Positions 34,590-42,841 of a stretch of DNA of 64,000 nt are shown one piece after another. The position numbers and the translations under genes were made by a program. Numbering within the stretch: position 1 is the first letter of the stretch; the number at the start of each line of letters is the position of its first letter. The DNA is from Deltaproteobacteria bacterium (GTDB lineage Bacteria; Myxococcota_A; UBA9042; PHBI01), in contig JACKFA010000001.1 of the NCBI GenBank assembly GCA_020632715.1, positions 1,550,001 through 1,614,000 on the forward strand, written 5' to 3'. A model generated the notes under the pieces. The model saw only the letters and a list, made by a program, of their open reading frames with translations, was not told the origin of the DNA and ran no database searches.

Positions 34590-35382
34590 CACCGTCGCCG
34601 GGGGCCTGGGACTTCATGTTGCAGTGCACGGTCCCGAGGGCGCAGACGCAGTCCTGTTCGGCCACAGCGTCTTGTGCGACTGCGAGATGTTCGACGCGCA
34701 GGTCGCGGCGCTGGCAGATCGCTTCCGGGTGGTGACGGTCGACTTCCGGGGGCACGGGAAGAGCGACCCGGCGCGTTCGGCCTTCGAGGTCGCGGACCTC
34801 GGCCGCGACTACGTCGCGGTGCTGGACGCGGTGGGCGTGCAGCGGGCGGTGGTCGTCGGGCTCTCGCTCGGCGGGATGGCGGCGATGTGCCTCGCGCGGG
34901 ACGCGCCGGAGCGGCTCCGGGGCCTCGTGTTGATGGACACGAACGCGGACGCGGAGACGCCGCTGCGGTCGGCGCGCCTGCGGGCGCTGGCGGCGACGGG
35001 GAGGCTCTTCGGGATCCGCCCGTGGCTCCGGAAGCAGGCGATGAAGGAGCTCTTCGGGGCGACGTTCCGCGCGCGGTCGCCGGAGATCGTGCAGCGCTGG
35101 TCGGACAAGCTCGGGGCGATGGACCGGCAGAGCGCGTCGCGCGGCATCGGCGCGGTGGTGAGGCGCGACGACATGAGCGAGGCGCTCCGCGGAGTGCGGG
35201 TGCCGACGCTGGTCGTCGTGGGCGACGAGGACACGGCGACGCCGCTCGGCTACTCGCACCACATCGCGGAGCTGGTCCCGGGCGCGCGCCTCGAGGTGCT
35301 GCCGCAGGTCGGGCACCTGTCGACGATCGAGGCGCCGACGCTCACGGCGAAGCTCATCCGGCGGTTCTGCGAGGGGCTCTGA
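34576..35382 (+). CDS. Alpha/beta-fold hydrolase
   Basis: This protein of about 268 residues has the hydrolase core: VVTVDFRGHGKSD, the nucleophile elbow VVGLSLGGMAAM with Ser near residue 96, the acid in PTLVVVGDEDTATPL and the catalytic His in LPQVGHLSTIEAP. The oxyanion-loop HG is here GHSVLCDCEMF, as in some 3-oxoadipate enol-lactonase-like enzymes (pcaD type), but the substrate is not certain. The only upstream start keeping the N-terminal strand is TTG 34576, which lies inside the right terminal repeat of MITE-like copy B; GTG 34624 would truncate the first strand. The insertion may therefore have created a new 5' end, and expression is uncertain. Confidence 0.85.
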   Translation: MRAVITVAGGLGLHVAVHGPEGADAVLFGHSVLCDCEMFDAQVAALADRFRVVTVDFRGHGKSDPARSAFEVADLGRDYVAVLDAVGVQRAVVVGLSLGGMAAMCLARDAPERLRGLVLMDTNADAETPLRSARLRALAATGRLFGIRPWLRKQAMKELFGATFRARSPEIVQRWSDKLGAMDRQSASRGIGAVVRRDDMSEALRGVRVPTLVVVGDEDTATPLGYSHHIAELVPGARLEVLPQVGHLSTIEAPTLTAKLIRRFCEGL

Positions 35383-35421
35383 CGCAGGTGTGCAACGGTC
35401 CGGTGGCCGCTCGCGGGCGGT

Positions 35422-35449
35422 AACCACGGAGACACGGAGACACGGAGGG
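35422..35449 (+). repeat. CACGGAGA/CACGGAGG 8-bp tandem repeat array
   Basis: AACCACGGAGA CACGGAGA CACGGAGGG: three 8-bp units in an intergenic region, with the same leader (AACC) as the arrays at 35533-37060 (interrupted by the IS) and 59971-59999. A single extra unit is at 35534-35542, at the IS junction. Confidence 0.8.
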
Positions 35450-35587
35450 AGCGGGGAGGGAGCGGGGGAGCCGAGCTCCTGGTCTGGTCGCCGACGACCG
35501 AGCCAGGGCCAATTGCCTATTCTGAAAGGAGAAACCACGGAGAACATCGCTAGTGTTTTTGTCAATGGGCGGAGATGAGCGCCGCCA

Positions 35588-36796
35588 TCAGAGGGCCATA
35601 GCCCACTCAACTCTACGGCTCTTGAGAGCGCTGATGTAGCGAGCTTCGTCGAAGGTGGATCCATCCCTCAGGAGGGCGCGTGTGACCCGGAGGAATGAGC
35701 GCGTGATGCGTCTGTATGCGCTCGCAGTGGTCTTGCCTCGCGATTTGTAGTGGGTGAAGGCCGCCTTCGCCCATGCGTGGTTCCTGACGAGCTGGATTCC
35801 GCAGAGGAATGCGATGGCCTTCATTGTCGAGCTGGCGGTACGTCGCATCGTAATGTGCGGATTCCTGTCGCCCATCGTGCCTGATTTGCTGGTGACCGGC
35901 GCGGCTCCGATGTGCTGACTCGCGGCATCGCGCTCGTTCCCATGCGTTTCGGCGTGCGCGATGGCGATGGCCAGTCCGGTACCGACGACCTTGCCGATGC
36001 CCTCGGTCGCGCAGAGCGCTCGGATCCGCTTGTCGTCGTTGGCGAGAGCATCAAGATTCCGGTCAGCCAGCTGGCACGCCTCTCGGGCGGCTTTGAGCAC
36101 CTTGACCGTCATGAGGATGCGATCGCGCGCGGCGGCTTCCTCCTCGGGCGCGACGACGCCGTAGTCGGAGCCCAGCGCGGCCGCGATCCGACCCCGATCG
36201 CTCCGCCGCGAGCCAGAGAGGGCCTTCTGCTGCTCGTCTGCCGGCTGCTCGTTCCACGCGGCCGCCGTGGGAGCGAGCTCCAGGACTCGGAGGACCCAAG
36301 CGGCGTCGACTGAGGTGATCACCTCCTCGATGGCCGGATGATACTGCCGGAGGAGGCTTCTGAGCCGATTGATGAGCCGCGTTCGGTCCTGTGTCGCCGT
36401 CTGCTGCGCTTCGAGGCGCAGCTTCAACGCGTTCACTGCGGGCTCGGCTGTCGAGTTGGCGCGCGCCTGGTGGGATGGACTCTGGACCATCGCGAGCAAG
36501 TCCTTCGCAGAGCGCGCATCGTCTCGCGCGCCTGAGGAGGTCATCGACTCAGCGAAGCGAGCCGCCTTCTTGCCATCGAAGACGTAGACCGTCGCGCCAG
36601 CGTTGCGCCAGAGCGCTGCCCACGCCCTATCACCGGACTCGATGCCAACGCTCACCGAGTCACCCTTGAAGCCGGCCATGAAGCTCGCCACGGCGTCTGG
36701 GTTCCGTTTCACCCGAGCGCCTCGGATTTTGCCATCGCACGCGTAGGCGACGACACACGAGGCCTTGTCCCAGTCCGCTCCTATCCAGATTTCCAT
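35588..36796 (-). CDS. IS110-family transposase (recombinase)
   Basis: The protein is 402 residues. The N-terminal RuvC-like DEDD domain shows WIGADWDKASCVVA (first Asp), VSVGIESGDRAW (Glu about 53) and SGARDDARSAKDLL (Asp 92/93). The C-terminal Transposase_20 domain contains the Ser-bearing QHIGAAPVTSKSGTMGDRNP and a conserved basic/aromatic segment (IQLVRNHAWAKAAFTHYKSR). GGAGAA lies about 10 nt before ATG 36796. Compared from memory with relatives reading DDRRDA, the last acidic residue of the tetrad appears as Ser96 here, so activity should be checked. IS110 enzymes recombine DNA under guidance of a bridge RNA from the element's non-coding end, and a good candidate lies immediately upstream. 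Confidence 0.93.
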   Translation of the reverse strand: MEIWIGADWDKASCVVAYACDGKIRGARVKRNPDAVASFMAGFKGDSVSVGIESGDRAWAALWRNAGATVYVFDGKKAARFAESMTSSGARDDARSAKDLLAMVQSPSHQARANSTAEPAVNALKLRLEAQQTATQDRTRLINRLRSLLRQYHPAIEEVITSVDAAWVLRVLELAPTAAAWNEQPADEQQKALSGSRRSDRGRIAAALGSDYGVVAPEEEAAARDRILMTVKVLKAAREACQLADRNLDALANDDKRIRALCATEGIGKVVGTGLAIAIAHAETHGNERDAASQHIGAAPVTSKSGTMGDRNPHITMRRTASSTMKAIAFLCGIQLVRNHAWAKAAFTHYKSRGKTTASAYRRITRSFLRVTRALLRDGSTFDEARYISALKSRRVEWAMAL

Positions 36797-36834
36797 GGGT
36801 TCGTTCTCCGCGCCGAGGATGGTAGTGTCGGTGC

Positions 36835-37017
36835 GGCTGCGAGCAGGGGCTTGCCTATGATGCTCGTCGAGAGTCCGAGCGGAACCCGCGGGACATCGCT
36901 ATGGCCCTATGCTCGCAGCCAACCCGCTGATGCGCTGGTTCTCCGTAGGCCCTCGAGGGGCAGGCACGGAATCACGTCACCAGCGGGCACCGCCGCTCAG
37001 GTGTACACCCTGAACGC
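36835..37017 (-). ncRNA. Predicted IS110 bridge RNA (target- and donor-binding loops)
   Basis: Reading the minus strand from 37017, three elements follow in the known bridge-RNA order. First is a 5' hairpin (CAGG/CCTG-type stem, 37013-36995). Second is a target-binding loop closed by a 7-bp stem (36987-36981 with 36929-36923); its 5' guide TCCGTGCCT (36970-36962) equals the target left half plus core, and its 3' guide CTACGGAG (36948-36941) complements the right half plus core with one G:U. Third is a donor-binding loop closed by a perfect 11-bp stem (36920-36910 with 36845-36835); its guide TAGCGATGT (36901-36893) equals the element's own right end (35552-35544), and TCATAG (36860-36855) complements the core and left end. 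All pairing was read by eye. Confidence 0.75.
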
Positions 37018-37040
37018 CGGCTGGCTGCGAAAACGGTCAT

Positions 37041-37140
37041 AGGCACGGAGGCACGGAGGGAACCTGCAGCGATCTCGCTCAGTGCCCAATCGGAGGTCGG
37101 CGCGAGTCATCTCACCTCACCCTCCGTGCCTCCGTGGTTG
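37041..37140. repeat. CACGGAGG arrays in inverted orientation, IS right flank
   Basis: AGGCACGGAGGCACGGAGGG (37041-37060) is the right half of the array split by the IS. About 60 bp further, CCTCCGTGCCTCCGTGGTT (37121-37139) is a second array on the opposite strand. The two would pair in a transcript. The sequence between them holds nothing recognisable. Confidence 0.7.
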
Positions 37141-37286
37141 TCCTTTCAAGACTTGGGGTTATGCCGTTCTTGGAGGACGGCCTGCGGATCTCGTTGCCGC
37201 CCTCCCGCCTCCTCCCCTCCGTGGTCACGTTCTCCGTGGCCACGTTCGCCGGTCGCGGAGCCACACGTCCTCGTCCTCCTCCGCCC

Positions 37287-37314
37287 TCCCTCCGTGTCTC
37301 CGTGTCCGCGGTCA
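37287..37314 (-). repeat. Third CACGGAG-type array, minus orientation
   Basis: CCCTCCGTGTCTCCGTGTCCGCGG is two and a half 8-bp units of the GACACGGA variant, as at 35422. Looser variants (CTCCGTGGTCACGT, CTCCGTGGCCACGT) occur at 37219-37247. The cluster makes 35.4-37.3 kb a hotspot of this repeat. Confidence 0.65.
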
Positions 37315-37355
37315 CGTTGACCCGATCGCCACGCGCCAGGCCCCAGAACGACGAA

Positions 37356-37375
37356 CGGCGGGGTCTCCCCCGCCG
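37356..37375 (-). terminator. Rho-independent-like terminator of the ASH/PKD lipoprotein gene
   Basis: An 8-bp perfect stem CGGCGGGG/CCCCGCCG with a 4-nt loop lies 32 bp beyond the stop. On the minus strand it is followed by TTCGTCGTTCT, a T-rich stretch by local standards. Confidence 0.65.
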
Positions 37376-37406
37376 TCCGTGCGTTCAGTTCTTCCTCGCG
37401 GGTGCT

Positions 37407-39440
37407 CTAGAGCCCGAAGAGCAGATCCCAGTAGTTGTGGCGCACGAGCGGCGCGCCCGCGCCCTGCTGGATCTTCGTCACCGCCCCGCTCGGCCAGTCG
37501 ATGGTGCAGACCTCCCACATGTCGTGGTTGATGAGCTGCACGTTCGCCCACTCCATGCGGAGCTGGCCGTAGATGTACACGCGCACCGTCGTGAACGCGG
37601 CACCGTAGCCCCAGTCGTCCCAGTAGTGCGCGCCGACCTTGTAGGTGCGCCCGTTCTCCGGCACGTCGAGGTTCAGGTTCTCCGGGCCGCCGCCGTCCGT
37701 GTCGTCGCGGTCGAGGCCGGGGTCGTCGTTCGAGCCCGCGGCGCCCCAGTTCGGGTGGGCGTTCGACCAGAACGCGTCCCAGCGGTCGTCGAACCAGCCG
37801 TCCGGGCCGTTGAAGTCGAGGTCGAAGCCGCGCGCGTTCGGGTGCGTGAAGTGGAGGTCGACGTCCGATCCCACCGACTCACCGAAGGCGTTGAAGCCCT
37901 CGTCCGCCTCGTTCACGTCGCCCGGGGTGCGCCACAGGAGCTCGACGTGGATGGCCTCCGGCGACGTCACGTAGACCGTGTAGCTCGCCTGCTCGCAGCT
38001 CTCGACGCCGTTCGCGTTGATGACCTTGAGCCGGAAGATGTACTCGCCGACGACGTTCGCCTCGAACGTCGGGCTCTGCACGAACGCGCTCGGGACGAAC
38101 GTCGACACCGAGCCCGGCGGCGCGATGACCGACCACTCCCAGCCCGTGATGGCGCCGTTCGCCGTGGTGCTGTTCGACGCCGACAGGTGGAGGCGCGTCT
38201 GCGGCGTGACCTCCTCGCCCTCCGTCACGTTGATGACCGCCGTCGGGCAGGTGCCGTCCGTGCCGAAGCCCGTGACCGCGACGTCCTTCTCGGCGAGGTA
38301 CGCGTTCGACTCGATGCGGAGCGTGCCCGCGTCGAGCTGCTGCTGGCCGCCCACGAGCGGGCTCACCGCCGCCGGCGTGTACGACACCGGGAGCTGGAGG
38401 CTCGTGCCCGGCTGGAGGTCGAGCGGGAGCAGCGCGAGCGCCGCCTGGTTCACCGAGAACATGCCGCCCGCGTCGTCGAGGAAGCTCACGTTCGAGATCG
38501 TGAGCGCGCGGTCACCGCAGGAGCTCACCGTCATGTTGATGGTCGACGTCTGCCCGACGAGCTTCCCGCCGAAGGAGAGCGGATCCGGCGTGACCTCGAT
38601 GCAGGGGCCCGCGACGTTCGCGAACATCTGGATGACGTAGCCGTCGGCGGCCGACGGGTCGTTCGTCATCAGGACGATCTGCCCCTCGGCGGCCTCGGGG
38701 CCCGTCGCCGTGTAGGTGACGTCGAGGAAGACCGCCTGGCCCTGCGGGATCACGAGCGGCGAGCCGAGCGTGATGCCCTGCGACGCCGACTCCTGCGTGA
38801 CCCCCCAGCTCTGCCCGTCCGCGAGGGCCATCCCGTACCCCGGGTTGCCGGCGAGGTAGAAGCTCGAGATGACGAGGTCCGCCGCGCCGAGGTTGAGCAG
38901 CGTCACCTTCTTCGTGGCCGTCGTGTCGGCGGTGACCGTGTCGAACTCGACGACCTTCGGCGTCGCCTGGAGGCGCGGCGCCGCGGCCTCCGGGCTCAGG
39001 TGGAAGGTGAAGGTGTCGAGGCCGTCGATGTTCTTGTTGGTCTTGAGCGTGACGGTCGCCGAGGCGGCGCCCGCGTTCGCGACGGACGAGTCGAAGTAGA
39101 TGGCGAACTCGTGCTCGAGCCCGAGCGGCTCGACGGCGATCGGCGACGCGTCCGACGGCATCGGCAGCGACGTCAGCGAGAACGCGCCCTCGGGCGAGCT
39201 CGCGATCGAGATCGCCTTCAGGTTGAGCGTCCCGGTGCCGGTGTTGCCGACGTAGATCGTCGCCGGGCGATCCGCGGAGATGCCGACCGTGCCGCCGTTG
39301 ACGAGCGGGTTCGCGCCCTCGCTGACCTCGATCTGCGGTGCGCTGCCGTCCGAGAAGCCGCCGCTGCCGCTGTCACCAGCGCAGGCGGCCATCCCGATCG
39401 CGCCCATCATCACCAGAGCCCTGAGACCCGTACGCAGCAT
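37407..39440 (-). CDS. Lipoprotein with ASH (ASPM-SPD2-Hydin) and PKD domains
   Basis: The protein is 677 residues from ATG 39440, with an excellent GGAGGAAG 7 nt upstream; the longer frame before it is unlikely. The leader MLRTGLRALVMMGAIGMAAC ends at a lipobox Cys (residue 20). At least three ASH-type immunoglobulin modules follow (for example PATIYVGNTGTGTLNLKAIS, TKKVTLLNLGAADLVISSFY, INMTVSSCGDRALTISNVSF), about residues 40-385. Then comes a PKD-type domain (about 395-500, TPQTRLHLSASNSTTANGAI, GEYIFRLKVINANGVESCE). The C-terminal domain is beta-rich and aromatic (VDLHFTHPNARGFDLDF, WDDWGYGAAFTTVRVYIYGQ). It is probably a surface-exposed structural or adhesive lipoprotein; no enzyme motif is visible. 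Confidence 0.87.
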   Translation of the reverse strand: MLRTGLRALVMMGAIGMAACAGDSGSGGFSDGSAPQIEVSEGANPLVNGGTVGISADRPATIYVGNTGTGTLNLKAISIASSPEGAFSLTSLPMPSDASPIAVEPLGLEHEFAIYFDSSVANAGAASATVTLKTNKNIDGLDTFTFHLSPEAAAPRLQATPKVVEFDTVTADTTATKKVTLLNLGAADLVISSFYLAGNPGYGMALADGQSWGVTQESASQGITLGSPLVIPQGQAVFLDVTYTATGPEAAEGQIVLMTNDPSAADGYVIQMFANVAGPCIEVTPDPLSFGGKLVGQTSTINMTVSSCGDRALTISNVSFLDDAGGMFSVNQAALALLPLDLQPGTSLQLPVSYTPAAVSPLVGGQQQLDAGTLRIESNAYLAEKDVAVTGFGTDGTCPTAVINVTEGEEVTPQTRLHLSASNSTTANGAITGWEWSVIAPPGSVSTFVPSAFVQSPTFEANVVGEYIFRLKVINANGVESCEQASYTVYVTSPEAIHVELLWRTPGDVNEADEGFNAFGESVGSDVDLHFTHPNARGFDLDFNGPDGWFDDRWDAFWSNAHPNWGAAGSNDDPGLDRDDTDGGGPENLNLDVPENGRTYKVGAHYWDDWGYGAAFTTVRVYIYGQLRMEWANVQLINHDMWEVCTIDWPSGAVTKIQQGAGAPLVRHNYWDLLFGL

Positions 39441-39748
39441 TGAATCTTCCTCCGGTCGTCGCGTGCCGTGGATAGTCACGGAATCCCAAGTCGATGTGAA
39501 GCCAAAGGGCGCGTGCCTTCGGTAATTTTTTGTATCGCTCCTCAAGGGTCCCGGCGATGTGCCGCGCGCCGCGCCACCGCGCGGGTGTTGTCACAGGGTG
39601 TCACACCCTCGCTGCCGCCGCGGCCGCGGCGCGAGCCCCGCGGCGCCCGTGACGGCCGGATCGACCGCTTCGGATCAGCTTGATCGGGCTTTGATGCGGT
39701 GCGTCATGAGCGCCCGCGGGTTACACGCCGCGCCGACGCGCAGGCCCG
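39441..39748. other. Intergenic region upstream of the ASH/PKD lipoprotein gene
   Basis: These 308 bp hold the promoter region of the leftward lipoprotein gene and the tail end of the kinase gene. They contain an AT-rich patch (39522-39536, AATTTTTTGTA) and a perfect 6-1-6 palindrome GGGTGT C ACACCC at 39596-39608, overlapped by a direct repeat of TGTCACA (39589-39605). No gene is supported. Confidence 0.5.
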
Positions 39749-42700
39749 TCACGGGATGATGCCGGGGGGCGCCCCGTCCTTCGGTGGCTTCGGCGGTGCC
39801 GGTCGCTGGGGCTGCCGCGGCGCCGCGCCCGCCGGCGCGCGCTGCGGCTGGAGCGGCGCCTCGACCACGGGCGCCGGGGCGGTCTCGTCCGCCGGCCGCT
39901 GCGGTTGAGGCGCGAGCTCCGCGTCCCCGACTCGCGCGAGGCTCGCCCGCGCCGCCGCGAGGTCCTGCGACCAGAGCGTCTGCGACGGATCCTTCGCCAC
40001 GAGCGCCTCGAGCGCCGCGATCGCGCTCGACAGCGCCTCCCGCGCCGCGGCCGCGTCACCGGCCGCGAGCGCCGCCCGGCCGACGCGCGCCTCGGTCGCC
40101 GCCGCGTCGTAGCTCCAGCCGACGTTCTCGGGGTCCTTGGCCGCGACCGCCCGCGCCAGCCCGAGCGCCTCCCGGAACGCCGCGAGCGCCTCCTCCGCGC
40201 GCCCGTCGGCGAGCTGCGCGTCGCCGAGCCGGTTGTAACCCACCGACAGGTCCCGCTGCCAGGGCGCGTTCGACGGGTCGAGCGTCGCGAGCTGGTTCAT
40301 GATCCCGAGCGACTCCCGGTACATCGCGATGGCGGCGGGCCTCTCGCCCGCCTCGAGCGCCGCGTCGGCGCGCCGGTTGAGCGCCGTCACGAGGTGGTGC
40401 TGCCAGCGCGTGTTCACCGGATCGCTCGCCACGAGCCGTCGCATCATCGCGACCGCCGTGTCATAGGCCTCGATGGCGCCCGCGCGGTCGCCCTCGGCGA
40501 GCTCCGCGTCGCCCACGAGCTGGTGGCTGGTCGCGAGCTCCTCGGCCCAGGCGAGGTTCGCGGGCCGCTCCGCGACGAGCTTCTGGCGCAGGTCGCGCGA
40601 GGCGCGGTAGGCGCGCGCGGCGTCTTCGACCTTCCCGGCGTCCATCATCGTGTGCGCGAGCTGATCCTGGGCCCGCGCCAGCGCGTCGCGCCAGCGGGGC
40701 TCGTCCGGCCAGCGCGCGACCACCCCTTCGAGCCGCTGCACGGCGTCCCGGAGCTTCGCCGCGCCGCCCTCCGGGTCGCCCGTGGCCGTCGCCGCGATCC
40801 CGAGGATGAGCTCCGCCCGCGCCGCCGTGACCAGCGTCTGGGCGTCGTCGGGCGCGAGCGCCACCGCGCGATCGAGCGCCGTCTTGGCGGCCGCGAGCGA
40901 CGCCCGCGCCGTCGGGAGCTGCCCGAGGCGCCGATAGAGCCCCGCGAGCTGGAGCTGGCTCTCCCCGAGCTCGGCGAGCACCTTCGGGTCGCTCCCGTCC
41001 TCCTCGGCGAGGCGGGCGCGCAGGGCCTGCGCCGCGACCGCGAGCCGCAGCGCGCCCGCGGTGTCCCCGCGGGCCGAGTTCACGTCGGCGAGGAGGCTCA
41101 GCATCCGCCCCTGGTTCTGGTTCCGCGCCTTGTCGGCGACCTCGCCCGCCTCGGCCTGGCCTTTGAAGTAGCCGTTGGCCGCGGCGACGACCTCGTCGAG
41201 GAGGCCGATCTGGCCGATCGGCACGAGCCGGTCGCGCAGATCCCCGAGCATGAAGGCCACGAGGCTCTCGGCGCCCTCGCGCGCCGTCCGCGCCTTCGCC
41301 TCCGCCGCCTCCGCGCTGTGCTGCGCCGCGCGCGCCTGCTGCTCGGCGTCGAGCGCCCGGTTCCGCTCGGCGACGATGTTGAGCCAGCTCACGACGCCGA
41401 GGCCGACGAGGAGGACCAGCGCGAGCGCCGACACCGCGAGGGCGACCTTGTGCCGGGCGGCGAAGCGCCGGACGATCTCGCCGGTGCTGTAGGTGTACGC
41501 GCGCACCCGCCCCCCGGTGAGGTAGGCGCGGACCTCGTCGGCGAGCTCGCGCGCGTCGGCGTAGCGCTTCGAGCGGTCGCGCGAGAGCGCCTTCTCCGCG
41601 ACGGCGGCGAGCTCGGCGGGCGCCTCGGGGCAGCGCGCGCGCGCGGGCTTCAGCGGCGCCTGCAGGACGTCGACGAGGAGCTGGATCGTGGTCGGCTGCT
41701 TGAACGGCGGCACCCCGGTCAAGAGCTCGTAGAGCATGGCCCCGAGGCTGTAGACGTCGCTGCGCGCGTCGACCTCCTCGACGGCGCCGCGCGCCTGCTC
41801 CGGGCTCATGTAGAGGGGTGTCCCGAGGAGGGTGCCGTCCATGGTGGCGGCGGCCTCGCGGTCGCGGAGCTGCTCGATCGCGCGGGCGAGCTCGCCGCCG
41901 CGGAGGTCCTCGCCGCCGGCGGTCTTGGCGAGGCCCCAGTCGAGGACCACGGTCTCGCCGAACTCGCCGACCATGACGTTGTCGGGTTTGATGTCGCGGT
42001 GCACCACGCCGCGGCTGTGGGCGTACGCGATGGCGTCGCAGACGTCGGCGAAGTGCTTGAGGAGCCCGAGCCGCTCATGGAGACCGGCGCAGCCGGCGAG
42101 CGCGAGGGTGAGGTTCCGGCCCCGCACCACCTTCATCGTGTAATAGAGGGTGCCGTCGCCGCGCCGCCCGAGCTCGTAGACGGGGACGATGTTCGGGTGC
42201 TCGAGCTGACCGGTGACGCGCGCTTCGCGGAGAAAGCGGGTCGTCTGGAGGGAGAGGCGCGGGCTCGGCTCCTCGTCGTCCTCCTGGGGGATGCGCGGCA
42301 GGAGCTCCTTGATCGCGACCTCGCGGCCGAGGTGCTCGTCGTAGGCGATGAGGACGCGGCCGATCCCGCCGCGCCCGAGCTCGATCGTGTCGGCCTGTGA
42401 GTCGGCTGGGGAGCTCGCGCGCTTCCCGATCGAGTAGCGGCCGGGGTGCTCGGAGGTGATCGTGTCGCCCGGCGGGGCGTGGGAGAGGGCGTCCGCGCCG
42501 CGGTCGTCGATCGTGGCGCCCCAGGGCGACGTCTCGACGGTCTGGGCGATCGCGGGATCCTGGCGCTCGAGGCGGAGGGCGGCGAGGGCGCGCTCGGTGT
42601 CGCCGCCGTGGGCGTGGACGACGGCGTCGCGGATCGTCTCCACGAGGGCGCGGCGAGCGGGGTCGAGCGCGCCGGCGCGGACGAGCTCGTCCGTTATGGA

Positions 42701-42841
42701 GCCCCCGGGTTGCGAACCGCCCCGGACCTCTGCGACTCTCAAGGCGTCGACAGCGACGAAGCCCAGCCGAGCGGCGACCACGCCCGCGAGGGCGTCACCA
42801 GATGCGTTGATCATGAGCGTACCGCCAGATCGAGTACCCAT
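39749..42841 (-). CDS. Transmembrane Ser/Thr protein kinase with C-terminal TPR-like repeats
   Basis: The protein is 1,030 residues. An N-terminal 140-residue region precedes a Hanks-type kinase domain (about 145-445). It has a Gly-rich loop in IELGRGGIGRVLIAYDEHLG, Lys in EVAIKELLPRI, the catalytic loop GVVHRDIKPDNVMV (Asp about 283), VVLDWGLAK (DWG replacing DFG, common in these kinases) and GTPLYMSPEQARG. A single membrane helix, VALAVSALALVLLVGLGVVS, lies near 460-480, then a coiled-coil Ala/Glu segment. About 450 residues of tetratricopeptide-like helical repeats follow (ARASLAAAKTALDRAVALAP, WAEELATSHQLVGDAELAEG), ending in a Pro/Gln tail. The architecture suggests a membrane receptor kinase with a protein-binding sensor. 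The start could also be ATG 42814. Confidence 0.93.
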   Translation of the reverse strand: MGTRSGGTLMINASGDALAGVVAARLGFVAVDALRVAEVRGGSQPGGSITDELVRAGALDPARRALVETIRDAVVHAHGGDTERALAALRLERQDPAIAQTVETSPWGATIDDRGADALSHAPPGDTITSEHPGRYSIGKRASSPADSQADTIELGRGGIGRVLIAYDEHLGREVAIKELLPRIPQEDDEEPSPRLSLQTTRFLREARVTGQLEHPNIVPVYELGRRGDGTLYYTMKVVRGRNLTLALAGCAGLHERLGLLKHFADVCDAIAYAHSRGVVHRDIKPDNVMVGEFGETVVLDWGLAKTAGGEDLRGGELARAIEQLRDREAAATMDGTLLGTPLYMSPEQARGAVEEVDARSDVYSLGAMLYELLTGVPPFKQPTTIQLLVDVLQAPLKPARARCPEAPAELAAVAEKALSRDRSKRYADARELADEVRAYLTGGRVRAYTYSTGEIVRRFAARHKVALAVSALALVLLVGLGVVSWLNIVAERNRALDAEQQARAAQHSAEAAEAKARTAREGAESLVAFMLGDLRDRLVPIGQIGLLDEVVAAANGYFKGQAEAGEVADKARNQNQGRMLSLLADVNSARGDTAGALRLAVAAQALRARLAEEDGSDPKVLAELGESQLQLAGLYRRLGQLPTARASLAAAKTALDRAVALAPDDAQTLVTAARAELILGIAATATGDPEGGAAKLRDAVQRLEGVVARWPDEPRWRDALARAQDQLAHTMMDAGKVEDAARAYRASRDLRQKLVAERPANLAWAEELATSHQLVGDAELAEGDRAGAIEAYDTAVAMMRRLVASDPVNTRWQHHLVTALNRRADAALEAGERPAAIAMYRESLGIMNQLATLDPSNAPWQRDLSVGYNRLGDAQLADGRAEEALAAFREALGLARAVAAKDPENVGWSYDAAATEARVGRAALAAGDAAAAREALSSAIAALEALVAKDPSQTLWSQDLAAARASLARVGDAELAPQPQRPADETAPAPVVEAPLQPQRAPAGAAPRQPQRPAPPKPPKDGAPPGIIP

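Larger units (their letters stand above)
35543..37042 (-). mobile_element. IS110-family insertion sequence, about 1,500 bp, inserted in a CACGGAGG repeat
   Basis: The boundaries are inferred by rejoining the flanks: ...AAACCACGGAG on the left and GCACGGAGGCACGGAGGGA on the right restore exactly the array seen intact at 59971-59999. The dinucleotide AG (CT on the element's coding strand) is present at both junctions (35541-35542 and 37041-37042), as expected for the core dinucleotide of IS110 elements. There are no terminal inverted repeats and no longer target duplication. Layout on the coding strand is a long non-coding left end (about 246 bp), the transposase gene, then a 45-bp right end, which is the IS110-group plan. 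Base composition is visibly less GC-rich than the surroundings, indicating recent arrival. Confidence 0.85.

Noticed and set aside
36851..37042. Small ORF in the IS110 left end
   Set aside because: A 63-codon plus-strand frame overlaps the predicted bridge RNA and has no protein-like features.
35422..37314. CACGGAGG arrays as a CRISPR
   Set aside because: The units are 8 bp and contiguous without spacers, and no cas gene is present.
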